From the NCBI RefSeq assembly GCF_023705585.1, contig NZ_BOQE01000001.1:2354710-2418709 (forward strand): a DNA stretch of 64,000 nt, read 5' to 3'. The stretch is from Collibacillus ludicampi (lineage in GTDB: Bacteria > Bacillota > Bacilli > Tumebacillales > BOQE01). The position numbers and the translations under genes were made by a program. Position 1 is the first letter of the stretch. Every line of letters starts with the position of its first letter. This document shows positions 45,429 to 54,843 of this stretch, one piece after another. Under the pieces are notes generated by a model, which saw nothing but the letters and a program-made list of their open reading frames with translations, searched no databases and was not told where the DNA came from.

Positions 45429-46436
45429 AGAAGTGAGAATGTCGCATGATCGGTTGCCTGAAATGTTTACAGAATATTTGTCCTTAAAAAAGATTCGAGG
45501 TGTTATTCGCCTGATCACCGCCTGTCATGATGCGATGGTGAAAAAAGTGCTGTCATGTACACAACGGGAGATGGAGCGGGAGGGAAAAAAAACGCCCGAT
45601 ATTCCATATTGCTGGGTGGTTATGGGCAGTGGCGGACGAAATGAACAAACATTTCACACGGATCAGGATTACGGCCTTATCTATGAACAAACGTCTTCAG
45701 AAGAGCTAGAGGCTATAGAGTGTTACTTTGAAGAATTCGCAGAACGTGCGGTCATTGCTTTGGAACAAGCAGGATATCCCTTGTGTACAGGATTCGTGAT
45801 GCCTGTTAATCCGCGCTGGCGGGGGGAGTTAAACGTCTGGTGTGATCGCTTTGAAGGATACTTCGACTACCCGAACTGGGAACATGTGCGCTATCTGCTG
45901 ATCGCTTCCGATATGAGACCCTTGTTCGGGAACATGGACTTGGGAGAAAGATTGCGGACATGGTTGATTGAACGGATGAAAAACGCGGAATTTGTTCTTT
46001 GGCAGGTGGCCGCCCATGAGCGAGAACACGGGGTTGCCCTCGATCGTTTCTCCCGTTTTCGTATCGATCTTTCAGGGCCTGAGAAAGGAAGGTTAAACCT
46101 GAAAGAAGGACTTTATTTGCAACTGGTGAACATCTTGCGTTTATGGTCGTTGAAGGGAGGATTCACCGAGACGGAATCTTTTGCCCGCTTGGAGAAACTG
46201 AGGGAATCCGGGATTTGGCCGCAAGAATGGGGAGGCGGATCGAGGAAGCTCTCTCGCTCGTTTTTTTTCTCCGTTTGAAAGAACATGTAAATCGAAGTCG
46301 GAGAGGAGAGATGCCTAATCACTATATCAATCCGCATGAATTGAATCCGCACGATACATCCTGTTTGATTCAAGCGATGAGAACGGTAAAACAGTTGCAA
46401 AAGTTGACGGCCCGGAGATTTAGAAAGCCGGGATAA
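45364..46436 (+). pseudogene. DUF294 (GlnD-like) nucleotidyltransferase, frameshifted near the C-terminus
   Basis: Putative nucleotidyltransferase. The catalytic motif VVMGSGGRNEQTFHTDQDYG (GSGGRxE and DQD) is intact, followed by the substrate-binding helical domain. The first frame ends at 46278 with an unrelated tail. The -1 frame carries the true ending (RRIEEALSLVFFLRLKEHVN, then NPHELNPHDTSCLIQAMRTV) up to 46436. The switch falls at GGGG 46229-46232, where one G seems lost. CBS and cNMP-binding domains common in longer homologues are absent. Its place after amtB and the ANTAR gene suggests nitrogen signalling (inference). Confidence 0.78.
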
Positions 46437-46440
46437 CGGA

Positions 46441-47190
46441 GTGAATACGAGTATGGCGGATTGGCGTTCCTTTTTTGGACGGATGTTTGACTCAACGGGT
46501 GTTATGGGGCTATTTGGCGCGGCGAACAGTCGAAATCTGCAGGTGGAAGCGCAAGTGCGCGATTTGTTGAGGGAAGCGAGGAGGAAAGATTTGTGGGATC
46601 AGAAGCTGGATTCACTCCGTTATGTGGTGTTGGATACGGAGACAACAGGCTTCAATCCTACAGAGGATATGATTCTGTCCATAGGGGCTGTTGAGATGAA
46701 CGGGACGGTCATTTGTGAAGGAAAGACGTACCACTCGTATATATCCTTGCCTGCACGAAAAGAGATTCCGGAAACGATCACAGAACTCACGGGAATCTCG
46801 ATGGAAACGATCGCTGACGCCCCTTCGCTGAAAAAGGTATTGCAAGAGTTTTTAACATTTGCGGGAGATGCTGTTCTCGTCGCCCATCATGCGCTTCATG
46901 AGATGCGATTTTTACAGGCCGCTTTCCGAAGAACCTTCCGTGCCGACTTCTCGCATCGATTTATTGATACGGCCCGTGTCGCGCAAATCATTGGAGGAAG
47001 GGAACGCATCATGACACTCGATGAACTGGCTTCCGTCTATGGAATTCCGCTCCATGGCAGACATACGGCGATCGGCGATGCATGGATCACGGGCAGGGTC
47101 TGGTCATGCCTTCTGCAAGAGAGCAAGAAGATGGGAATTCGTTCACTCGGGGAATTGTTGGAATGTGTAAGTCGCGGCTTTTTTAAATGA
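46441..47190 (+). CDS. DnaQ-like 3'-5' exonuclease
   Basis: A 249-residue protein. A roughly 55-residue N-terminal extension precedes an RNase H-fold exonuclease. Exo I is VVLDTETTGFNP (DxE), Exo II contains VAHHALHEMRFL, and Exo III is HTAIGDAWITG (HxxxxD), so the DEDDh set is complete. In this family it resembles DNA polymerase III epsilon-like proteins that follow DUF294 genes in many bacteria. GTG 46441 is 5 nt after the upstream stop; ATG 46453 is an alternative start. Confidence 0.86.
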   Translation: MNTSMADWRSFFGRMFDSTGVMGLFGAANSRNLQVEAQVRDLLREARRKDLWDQKLDSLRYVVLDTETTGFNPTEDMILSIGAVEMNGTVICEGKTYHSYISLPARKEIPETITELTGISMETIADAPSLKKVLQEFLTFAGDAVLVAHHALHEMRFLQAAFRRTFRADFSHRFIDTARVAQIIGGRERIMTLDELASVYGIPLHGRHTAIGDAWITGRVWSCLLQESKKMGIRSLGELLECVSRGFFK

Positions 47191-47216
47191 TTGAGGATCA
47201 CGGGACTAAATCGACA

Positions 47217-47400
47217 AATCAGGGAATCCCCTGATTGCTTTTTAATTATTACTCGGGTTATTTTCTACTATATATATTTTTATAAAATTTCATCGAAATA
47301 TGAAATTCCCTTCGTTATTGAATCATTATTTGATTGAACGTCAAAGACAGCAGTTATTGCGGAGTACAGAGACTTACTCTGTGAACTCCGTCTTTTTTGG
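47217..47400 (+). terminator. Two successive terminators after the exonuclease gene
   Basis: First: AATCAGGG-AATC-CCCTGATT (47217-47236) then GCTTTTTAATT. Second: near 47357-47400, CGGAGT-ACAGAG with CTCTGT-AACTCCG around a short loop, then TCTTTTTTGG. No riboswitch was recognised in this stretch before the GGDEF gene. Confidence 0.7.
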
Positions 47401-47515
47401 CGTTTACATCTGATAAAACAAAAAAGAAAAATAGTGTAGAATCATCAAATGAGAGGTGTCAAAATTGGTCAAGTGACAATCAGCTACTCTAGGTAATCTT
47501 ACATATTGTAGGGGT

Positions 47516-49714
47516 ATGACAGTGGAGAGTATCCAAATCGGATGGTTTCTACAGACGTGGCTTTTGTCCGCACAGGTGTTTTCTACACGTGAATTTTCCC
47601 TATTAGCCGTCCGTCGGTTTCTACCCAGAATAGCACCGTGGTTCACCATTGTCCTTATTCCTCTAGGCTTTGCGTTCGATGGGATACACCTACACTTCCA
47701 TATTTCTATTGGTATCATGGGTGTCTTATACACAACAGTATACGTATTACGGTCGGAAAAGTGGGAGCCTATCGCCTTCGCTACAACCATATTCCTCTCT
47801 CTCGTTGGTATGAACTTTTGGCAGTATGGGAATGCCTCACGTGTTTGGATTTGTGCATTTCTTTTAGTCTGTCTCATGGTAGTCATTTCAGTCATTCTCA
47901 AACGATTTCGGTCTGCTAAGGGAGTAACATTCGCGAGTTTAATCAGTGTACTTACGGAGCTTGGGTTTGATGTCGCTTGGGGAAACAAATTTGATGCCGT
48001 GGTCGTTGCGGCTATGATGGCCATCATGTCAGGTATGTACGTGGAATTTCGTGCTCGGCACGATCGACTTGTTCAAGAAACGCATGAAGCTGTGCAATAC
48101 GATGTACTCACTCACGCACTGACACGTCGAGGACTTGCATCATGGCTCCAAGAGACGAAAGCCAGAGGACAGAACGAAGGTATTATCGCCTTTTGCGATC
48201 TCGATAACTTCAAATGGATAAATGATACATGGGGTCACGAAGTCGGGGATCGTGTTTTACAAGAGTTTGTCAATAGAATTCGTAATGGACTACGCGCTAA
48301 TGATGCCGTAGCGCGATTTGGTGGGGACGAATTTCAAATATGGATTCCACTGCAAGACGCGAGCGTGGCCGAACAAATTGTGGACAGACTCCATCGTCTC
48401 GCGACAGAAGGCGAGTATCCGGTATTGAAGAAGGATGAAGGGCTTAAGATTGGGGTTTCCATCGGTTGGACTTACGGGCCATTAAATGAGGAGACTGCGA
48501 ACCAAGCAGATTATGCTCTCCTGTCTGCTAAGAAATCCGGAAAGAACTGCATTATGAAATCTTCGCGATGCCAAGAATTGATACGTCAGAATAGAAGGAA
48601 TGAAGATCCACATCTTTTTTGGCTTACAAACATTGCCCTGTCTTTATGGCGTGAATCTCACTATCCCTTTGTGCTTACAGACAGAGACGGACGTATTCTG
48701 GTAACAAACGAAGCGTATGAGCATCTAGTCGGTAGAACGCGGGACGAACTACGGGGAGCTAAGCCAGGTATGAATAGCGCAAACAAAACACCAATGAAGG
48801 TTTACCAAAGTATGTGGGCCAATCTTTCGCACGGAAAGCCGTGGAGCGGTTGTTTGTTGAATCGCCGAGAAGATGGAACTGAATGGTGGGAGGTCGCCGA
48901 GCTTTTCCCGGTCGTTCTGTCCGGGCAGATTGTTGGCTATTGGGGTATGGTACAGGAACTAAACAATGCCAGGTTCCCACACTCGACAAATAGAAATAAC
49001 TATTCTTGGCATGGAGAAATTGAATGGGCGTTTCAGCCCATTGTCGATGCTGACTCCCAAACTCCTATCGGGTATGAAGCACTCGCTAGACCTAAATGGG
49101 GGAGTGAATTTGTAGGCCCTGACACCTTCTTCAGAATTGCGGAGCGGTTCGATTTCTGTTCGCAAGCGGATTGGGATTGCTTGGAAAGCTTGCTGAAACG
49201 TCTGCTTGAACTTTCGTGGCCAAACGGGAACCGATTATTTTTGAATGTGTATGCAGGCACGCTACGAGATACTGAACGGATTCGTAACTGGTTAGAAAGA
49301 CTGTATAAACAGCACCCTAGAATCATTTGCGTCTTTGAAATACTGGAACACCACGTTGATTCCATTGATATTCACGCTTGGAACCAGCTTCAGGCGGAGT
49401 TCCCTATGATTGAATTGGCACAAGATGATTTTGGAGTAGGGGAACAAGACTTAATGCGTTTAATGACGGTCAAGCCGGACTGGATTAAGTTAGACCGACA
49501 GTGGGTCACAATGGCGGAACAACCGGAGAGTAAGGAATTGTTGTATTCCATTGCAGACTGGGCAGCATCCCAGGACATTCGTATTATTATCGAAGGGATA
49601 GAAACCCTTGAGCAATCCCAAATCTATCAGCGTCTTGGTATTCAACATCAGCAAGGATACTTTTGGAGCAGACCACAAAAGGAATTGCCACAACTTAACT
49701 ACGTGAATCCCTAA
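47516..49714 (+). CDS. Membrane GGDEF-PAS-EAL protein (c-di-GMP synthase/phosphodiesterase)
   Basis: A 732-residue protein. About five N-terminal helices (residues 1-175), then a GGDEF domain with intact ARFGGDEFQIW and an RxxD inhibitory site (RAND) five residues before it. A PAS domain follows (about 375-480, FVLTDRDGRILVTNEAYEHL). The EAL domain is intact: GYEALARP, FLNVYAG, FEILEH, AQDDFGVGEQDL, DWIKLDRQW, IEGIETLEQ, QGYFWSRP. Both synthesis and breakdown of c-di-GMP look possible. The ATG start has a poor ribosome site (AGGGG 1 nt away); GTG 47522 is better spaced. Confidence 0.88.
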   Translation: MTVESIQIGWFLQTWLLSAQVFSTREFSLLAVRRFLPRIAPWFTIVLIPLGFAFDGIHLHFHISIGIMGVLYTTVYVLRSEKWEPIAFATTIFLSLVGMNFWQYGNASRVWICAFLLVCLMVVISVILKRFRSAKGVTFASLISVLTELGFDVAWGNKFDAVVVAAMMAIMSGMYVEFRARHDRLVQETHEAVQYDVLTHALTRRGLASWLQETKARGQNEGIIAFCDLDNFKWINDTWGHEVGDRVLQEFVNRIRNGLRANDAVARFGGDEFQIWIPLQDASVAEQIVDRLHRLATEGEYPVLKKDEGLKIGVSIGWTYGPLNEETANQADYALLSAKKSGKNCIMKSSRCQELIRQNRRNEDPHLFWLTNIALSLWRESHYPFVLTDRDGRILVTNEAYEHLVGRTRDELRGAKPGMNSANKTPMKVYQSMWANLSHGKPWSGCLLNRREDGTEWWEVAELFPVVLSGQIVGYWGMVQELNNARFPHSTNRNNYSWHGEIEWAFQPIVDADSQTPIGYEALARPKWGSEFVGPDTFFRIAERFDFCSQADWDCLESLLKRLLELSWPNGNRLFLNVYAGTLRDTERIRNWLERLYKQHPRIICVFEILEHHVDSIDIHAWNQLQAEFPMIELAQDDFGVGEQDLMRLMTVKPDWIKLDRQWVTMAEQPESKELLYSIADWAASQDIRIIIEGIETLEQSQIYQRLGIQHQQGYFWSRPQKELPQLNYVNP

Positions 49715-49856
49715 GCTCGTTGATTTTGTAAGCGACGGACTATGATTGTCCAGAATATTTTTCAATCCTTTCAAATTATAGTCGTCACCTCGGGTTACAC
49801 ACAGAGAGGCAAATATCCCTCCCAGTACATATGATATACGTTGAGAGGTGATACTA

Positions 49857-50039
49857 GTGAAATGGCGTGTACTTCTGGAACGATGGAAAACGTGGTGGGA
49901 AGCTCGACGCGAACGCGTACGCTTTCAACGCCACAGAAACCGTTTGAATTCCGAGTTTTTAAAACACCTGCAAGAAAAGGAACGGGCTTTTCGATCCCAC
50001 CGCTCTGCTTGGAAGCGTAGCTGGAATCAACATAGTTAG
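49857..50039 (+). CDS. Small basic Arg/Trp-rich protein
   Basis: Not recognised. A 60-residue peptide very rich in Arg, Lys and Trp (RWKTWWEARRERVRFQRHRN), predicted helical. It might bind nucleic acid or membranes. GTG 49857 has GAGAGGTG 6 nt upstream. Supported by the start signal and clean ORF only. Confidence 0.45.
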   Translation: MKWRVLLERWKTWWEARRERVRFQRHRNRLNSEFLKHLQEKERAFRSHRSAWKRSWNQHS

Positions 50040-50108
50040 AATAGGATCATGAACCGGCTTCTTTTTTCAAATTACTGCCGGTCAGCAATGAGCGTTTCGC
50101 CTAAAAAG

Positions 50109-50147
50109 TAAAAGGATGCTGGTATCATCAGCATCCCTTTTATTTGT
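50109..50147. terminator. Terminator between small basic ORF and PAP2 gene
   Basis: AAAAGGATGCTG pairs with CAGCATCCCTTTT (one extra C) around GTATCAT, then ATTTG on the plus strand. On the minus strand the tail is TACTTTTT. Confidence 0.7.
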
Positions 50148-50952
50148 TTAATCGGCTCATCAGTTTTTTCGGACCTTTATTCCATACCAAGTTCAGGATG
50201 ATATCGCTAAGTCGAACGGCAACGTAAGCGAGTGCCATGCCGGCGATGACATCAATCACCCAGTGGATTTCCAAATACAAAGTTGAATAGATGACACTTG
50301 CGCAGTAAAAAACCATCCCCCATTTGAAATAAGGACCTTTTTCCTGAAGAGCGAGCAGTAAAATGGCGAAGGCGACCGATGTATGCATACTGGGGAAACA
50401 GTTGGCTACCGTATTCAGTAACTTCTGTCCGGTGAGACCGCGCATGAGGCCGTCAGGATCTCCTTTGACATACCATACCTCTTGCAAGAGTACCGTATGA
50501 TAGAAAAAGATAATAACCGGCATTTGAAGCACGAATCCGCCAAGAGCATATTGCAACATCTTGCGAACATCTTTAATCAGGAAACTGCGGATAATCGCTA
50601 CCCACAGATTCAGGACAAATGCTTGCGAATAGGCAAACTGTAGCCAAACGGTCAACCAGTGTGTTTTATACAAACGGAATAAAGAACCGTCATTCCAAGG
50701 GATCATTCGAAACAGAGGGTTCCAATTCCAGACATGATGAAAATGGCCGAGATAGTCGTTGACAAGAAATAACCAAGGGTATGAGCGTTTGTTCCACAAC
50801 CAATCGATAAGGGCAAGAACGGGAACCCCTATCCATAGAAATTGTGACCATGGAATCGTGCGCCTGTCATCTTTATGATCCAGCAAAGAAAAACCTAGGA
50901 TGAACAGGTTTTCAGGAAAACGGATGAGAAGGGAAAACAAGTAGCTGAACAT
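50140..50952 (-). CDS. PAP2-superfamily membrane phosphatase
   Basis: About 270 residues with six or more helices. The phosphatase motifs are GLMRGLTG region, NCFPSMHTSVAFA (active-site His) and LEIHWVIDVIAGM (second His and Asp). This SMHTS form resembles the inositolphosphorylceramide-synthase (Aur1)-like branch of PAP2 rather than the PSGH type. It may act on undecaprenyl pyrophosphate or other lipid phosphates. ATG 50952 follows GGAGG by 10 nt; the frame extends further upstream but without a better site. Confidence 0.82.
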   Translation of the reverse strand: MFSYLFSLLIRFPENLFILGFSLLDHKDDRRTIPWSQFLWIGVPVLALIDWLWNKRSYPWLFLVNDYLGHFHHVWNWNPLFRMIPWNDGSLFRLYKTHWLTVWLQFAYSQAFVLNLWVAIIRSFLIKDVRKMLQYALGGFVLQMPVIIFFYHTVLLQEVWYVKGDPDGLMRGLTGQKLLNTVANCFPSMHTSVAFAILLLALQEKGPYFKWGMVFYCASVIYSTLYLEIHWVIDVIAGMALAYVAVRLSDIILNLVWNKGPKKLMSRLNK

Positions 50953-51238
50953 CGACAGTAATCCTCCAATCGTCAATATCATAACAGGTTCTTTGTTTGA
51001 GGGGTATAGTTTCAAAACAAAAGCCGAAAAAAGATTTGCAAACGGCTCTGTTGTGATATTCTTTTTCAAGGGGATATTCCAATCGGAGCGGGGTTTTCTC
51101 AGCATCATGCACAGCGATGCCGTACATAATTTTCTATCGCGTGTTCCCGATGATATCAAAAGAAAACAGGACTCGTGCCGACAATTTGTTTGTGATATCG
51201 GCGATGGGGCACGAGGAGTGATGGAGGAGGTTTAATAC

Positions 51239-52225
51239 ATGGCCGTATTGGTTACAGGAGGTGCCGGGTATATCGGCAGTCATGCGGTTGTAGAACTGCT
51301 TGCACAGGGAGAAGAAGTGATCGTGCTCGATAATTTGCAAAAAGGGCATCGACGCGCGGTGATGGCGGAAACTTTCTATCAAGGCGATGTTCGTGATGCG
51401 GAACTGCTTGAAAAGATATTTACGACCCATGACGTCGAGGCGGTCATTCACTTTGCAGCCGATTCACTCGTCGGTGAAAGTGTCTACGAACCTTTGAAGT
51501 ACTATGATAACAACGTAGTAGCGGCTCAGCGGCTTCTTACAAAGATGAAGGAGCACGGCGTGAATAAGATCGTTTTTTCTTCGACAGCCGCCACCTACGG
51601 GGAGCCAAAACATGTCCCGATACGGGAGACAGATCCGACAGAACCAACAAACCCATATGGAGAGACGAAACTTGCAATCGAAAAAATGCTGAAATGGTGC
51701 GACCAAGCGTACGGAATTAAATATGTTTCGCTGCGTTATTTCAACGTGGCAGGCGCTCATGCGGATGGTCTGATTGGAGAAGATCACGATCCGGAAACGC
51801 ATCTGATCCCAATCGTTCTGCAAGTGGCTTTGGGGCAAAGGGATTCGATTTCGATCTTTGGTGATGATTACCCGACGGAAGACGGGACCTGCATCCGCGA
51901 TTATATCCATGTAATGGATTTGGCCAATGCTCATTGGCTCGCGTTGAAGAGGTTGCGGGAAGCGGGGGAAAGCGGCATCTATAATTTGGGGAACGGAACC
52001 GGTTTTTCGGTGAAACAGGTGATTGAAACAGCGCGAGAAGTAACCGGTCATCCGATTCCTGCGCGCATCGCACCGCGTCGTGCGGGGGATCCTGCCGTTT
52101 TGATCGCCTCGTATGACAAGGCGCAAAACGAGTTGGGGTGGGTTCAAAGATACGACAGCTTGGAGGAAATCATTCGTACAGCGTGGAACTGGCACAAGAA
52201 AAACCCAAAGGGCTATAAAAGTTAA
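51239..52225 (+). CDS. galE: UDP-glucose 4-epimerase
   Basis: Short-chain extended epimerase, 328 residues, converting UDP-galactose and UDP-glucose. NAD motif VTGGAGYIGSHAVVELL, catalytic FSSTAATYGEPKHVP, and YGETKLAIEKM with the YxxxK pair. RYFNVAGAHADGLIGEDHDP and EDGTCIRDYIHVMDLANAH are GalE signatures. GGAGGAGG precedes the ATG. It is monocistronic and followed by a repeat copy. Confidence 0.93.
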   Translation: MAVLVTGGAGYIGSHAVVELLAQGEEVIVLDNLQKGHRRAVMAETFYQGDVRDAELLEKIFTTHDVEAVIHFAADSLVGESVYEPLKYYDNNVVAAQRLLTKMKEHGVNKIVFSSTAATYGEPKHVPIRETDPTEPTNPYGETKLAIEKMLKWCDQAYGIKYVSLRYFNVAGAHADGLIGEDHDPETHLIPIVLQVALGQRDSISIFGDDYPTEDGTCIRDYIHVMDLANAHWLALKRLREAGESGIYNLGNGTGFSVKQVIETAREVTGHPIPARIAPRRAGDPAVLIASYDKAQNELGWVQRYDSLEEIIRTAWNWHKKNPKGYKS

Positions 52226-52246
52226 TGGGGGTAACACCTGAAACTT

Positions 52247-52656
52247 TCAAAATAGCCTACCATATCGCAAGGGGCTCCATCAGAAGATGAAACATTTCTT
52301 GTGCGGAAAGAAGTAGTTTTAAGGCTGTTACAAGAAACTGAATGGCCTTAGGGTGGGTTGTATCGCTTGCGGAGGTGAGTGGAAGGTCGTTCCGCTTCTC
52401 TTAAACCGTAAAGAGGCATTTGCTTCGCGTGAAACAGTGAGTTTGGAGGTCGTCTCCCTTCCTTTCGGATGTAAAAGGGTGTATGCATTGCGCGTAATAG
52501 CGACTTTGAAGGTCGTCTCGCAACATATGATTATGATTCGATGCGAGACGACCTTCACGGAGCATAAGCGCAATGCATATACCCGCTGAAACAACCTTCA
52601 CGGAGCATGAGCGCAAAGCATATGCCTCAAGAACGACCTTTCTTACACCCAAGCGC
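52247..52656 (+). repeat. Full copy (R4) of the dispersed palindromic repeat
   Basis: About 400 bp without a gene. Order: GGCTCCATCAGAAGATGAAA, GTGCGGAAAGAAG, GGGTGGGTTGTATCGC, GGAGGTGAGTGGAAGGTCGTTCCGC, a TTGGAGGTCGTCTCCC motif, and a hairpin with perfect 15-bp arms (52508-52522, 52542-52556) and a 19-nt loop. Then come CACGGAGCATRAGCGCAAWGCATA units and TTACACCCAAGCGC. ORFs inside it are artefacts. Confidence 0.85.
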
Positions 52657-52699
52657 ATCCGTTCATCTTATGATGATGGCTGTAGCATTTTTATGGCTG

Positions 52700-53806
52700 T
52701 CATTGTGTTTCCTTCGATCCTGCGTACATGGAGCGAAACCAAGCAACCACGAAGAGAACAAAGGGTAATAAAATAAAAAAGGGAATTCCCAAAAAATAAG
52801 GAACCAGTTTCAATCCAACATACAGATGTTCAGAAATGTTAGACGACATCGTGTCTGCCAGAAAGATCGCGGTGAGGGCGGAAGGTAAGATTAATACTTT
52901 ACCGTTTTGAATACCTGTTAGTTGTTGTATTCCTCGAATCGTACCAAACATGTAGAGAGCGAATTTAAAAAATCCGACGGTACAGAATTGTAAAACAACG
53001 ATTGCATCGAGGTTTTGAAGAAAGTCGGCTATGTTAATCTGACGCATTAAAGCGTAATAGGGAAAGACATTACGTTGAAACATCCTTTCACTTAGAATAG
53101 TAATCGCTAAAAAATCAGAAAAGCCAAGCAAAATTCCGTATACGACCGTGGCCAGTAAAGTGGCCTTCATCACCTGATTCGGTTGATTGACTAACGGCCA
53201 AATCATTGTGAATACAATGGTCTCCCCGTAAGGGATGATCACATTAAGTGGCCATAAATTCTTCCAAATGGCGATCCAGCCATGTTCTGCGATCGGTTGA
53301 ACCCTGCCTATGTCAATGATGTCTGAACCGATTAACAAGCATGTGAGTACGATATAGGGGACAACCACTAAGACAGGGAAAAGGAACTCCCCTAGACGTC
53401 CTAATGGTTCGATTCCATGATAAAGACCATATGCGGTGACAAGCGTGAATAAAAACATGATGACGAAAAGGGGCGTCTGAGTCAAAATTGTTCCCCGAAT
53501 GACTTCACCGAAATTACGTAGGTCTCGCCCTGCTAGATATAAGAAGAGGAGTGGATATAACCACGCGAGAGGAGTACCGATCCATCGACCAAATTGAGCG
53601 GGGAAACATTGAACGAGTGTTAACCCTGTGTGCATACGCATCAATGTAAAATATAACAAGATAAGTAACGCTCCAAATACGACAGACAAGAGTGTAACAA
53701 TCCAAGCATCTTTACCTGCTTTCGCAGCGAAACCAAATACACTCGTAGTTCCAATTTGAAACATAACGGTTAGTGTAAACAATTGATAACCCGATATTTT
53801 TTCCAT
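52700..53806 (-). CDS. GerB-family spore germination permease
   Basis: A 368-residue, ten-helix protein of the GerAB/GerKB family (APC superfamily), the B subunit of nutrient germinant receptors. It starts KISGYQLFTLTVMFQIGTTS and has WLYPLLFLYLAGRDLRNFGE, IGRVQPIAEHGW and NIADFLQNLDAIVVLQFCTV, all typical. The usual GerA and GerC partners are not adjacent, so it is an orphan B subunit. It probably needs a sporulation sigma factor; no promoter was identified. Confidence 0.87.
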   Translation of the reverse strand: MEKISGYQLFTLTVMFQIGTTSVFGFAAKAGKDAWIVTLLSVVFGALLILLYFTLMRMHTGLTLVQCFPAQFGRWIGTPLAWLYPLLFLYLAGRDLRNFGEVIRGTILTQTPLFVIMFLFTLVTAYGLYHGIEPLGRLGEFLFPVLVVVPYIVLTCLLIGSDIIDIGRVQPIAEHGWIAIWKNLWPLNVIIPYGETIVFTMIWPLVNQPNQVMKATLLATVVYGILLGFSDFLAITILSERMFQRNVFPYYALMRQINIADFLQNLDAIVVLQFCTVGFFKFALYMFGTIRGIQQLTGIQNGKVLILPSALTAIFLADTMSSNISEHLYVGLKLVPYFLGIPFFILLPFVLFVVAWFRSMYAGSKETQ

Positions 53807-54087
53807 AGAACCCTCTCACTTTACGTGATCTGCCGTTATTATGCTCATGAGGTACGATCACGATTCGCGAATACGAAAAAGGTACCAGTAATCTTCTGTA
53901 AATAATGAAGGTTATGATTTCTCTTTTCAAGCGGGGCTGTAATAGATTCAATCATTTGTTGTTGGCTGGTAATCCGAATGAAAAGATGTTACAATTTTGA
54001 TAATTAGTTGTATTCGATAATCGATAAATGAATGTTCGGATGAAGAAGAGATACAATAATCATAACTGGAGGAAAGAGGGAGAGAGC

Positions 54088-54843
54088 ATGAACTTGTTTG
54101 ATTTAAGCGGAAAAGTTGCAGTCATCACGGGTGCAACTAGAGGTCTCGGACAAGCCATGGTGATAGGACTCGCGGAAGCGGGAGCCGATATTGCCCTCAT
54201 CCAACGAACGGAAACAGAAAAGACTACGAAAGAAATGATTGAACGGCTCGGTCGTCGTTGTGAAATCTTTGTGTGTGATCTTGCTGACATGGAACATGTG
54301 AAGACGGTCATGAACCAAGTGGACGAGTGTTTCGGGCATGTTGATATTCTCGTGAATAATGGGGGGATACAACGCCGTTCACCGGCGGTACAATTTTCAG
54401 AAGAGGATTGGGATGAAGTCTTCGCTGTCAACTTAAAATCGGTATTCTTTTTATGTCAGCAAGCCGGCCAACGGATGATCACACAAGGCGGAGGCAAGAT
54501 CATCAATATCGCGTCCCTCCTGTCATTCCAAGGGGGCGTAACTGTTCCCGCTTATGCCGCAGCGAAAGGCGGCGTGGCTCAGTTAACGAAAGCGTTGGCA
54601 AACGAATGGGCAGGTCATGGCATCAATGTGAATGCAATTGCTCCCGGTTATATGGATACCGATATGAATAGGGAGCTCCTGCATGATAAAACACGCAGCC
54701 GTCAAATTTTGGAGAGAATTCCCGCAGGACGTTGGGGAACGCCTGAAGACCTAAAGGGGGCTGTGGTGTTCCTGGCTTCAAGGGCGTCCGATTATGTGAA
54801 CGGTCATGTGCTCGTCGTTGATGGAGGATGGTTGGGAAGATAA
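54088..54843 (+). CDS. kduD: Short-chain dehydrogenase, 2-deoxy-D-gluconate 3-dehydrogenase-like
   Basis: SDR enzyme of 251 residues. NAD motif TGATRGLGQAM, DILVNNGGIQRR (KduD has NNAGIIRR), active site S in INIASLLSFQGGVTVPAYAA with YAAAKGG (YxxxK), and the KduD-type ending NAIAPGYMDTDMNRELLHDK, RIPAGRWGTPEDL. It oxidises 2-deoxygluconate or 2-keto-3-deoxygluconate-type substrates. KduI and other pectin genes are absent nearby, so the substrate is uncertain. ATG 54088 follows GAGGGAGAG. Confidence 0.8.
   Translation: MNLFDLSGKVAVITGATRGLGQAMVIGLAEAGADIALIQRTETEKTTKEMIERLGRRCEIFVCDLADMEHVKTVMNQVDECFGHVDILVNNGGIQRRSPAVQFSEEDWDEVFAVNLKSVFFLCQQAGQRMITQGGGKIINIASLLSFQGGVTVPAYAAAKGGVAQLTKALANEWAGHGINVNAIAPGYMDTDMNRELLHDKTRSRQILERIPAGRWGTPEDLKGAVVFLASRASDYVNGHVLVVDGGWLGR

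Noticed and set aside
47191..47515. c-di-GMP riboswitch before the GGDEF-EAL gene
   Set aside because: The conserved core of GEMM riboswitches was not recognised; two plain terminators explain the hairpins.
47404..48027. 207-codon minus-strand ORF
   Set aside because: It lies opposite the GGDEF gene, has low-complexity composition and no family features.
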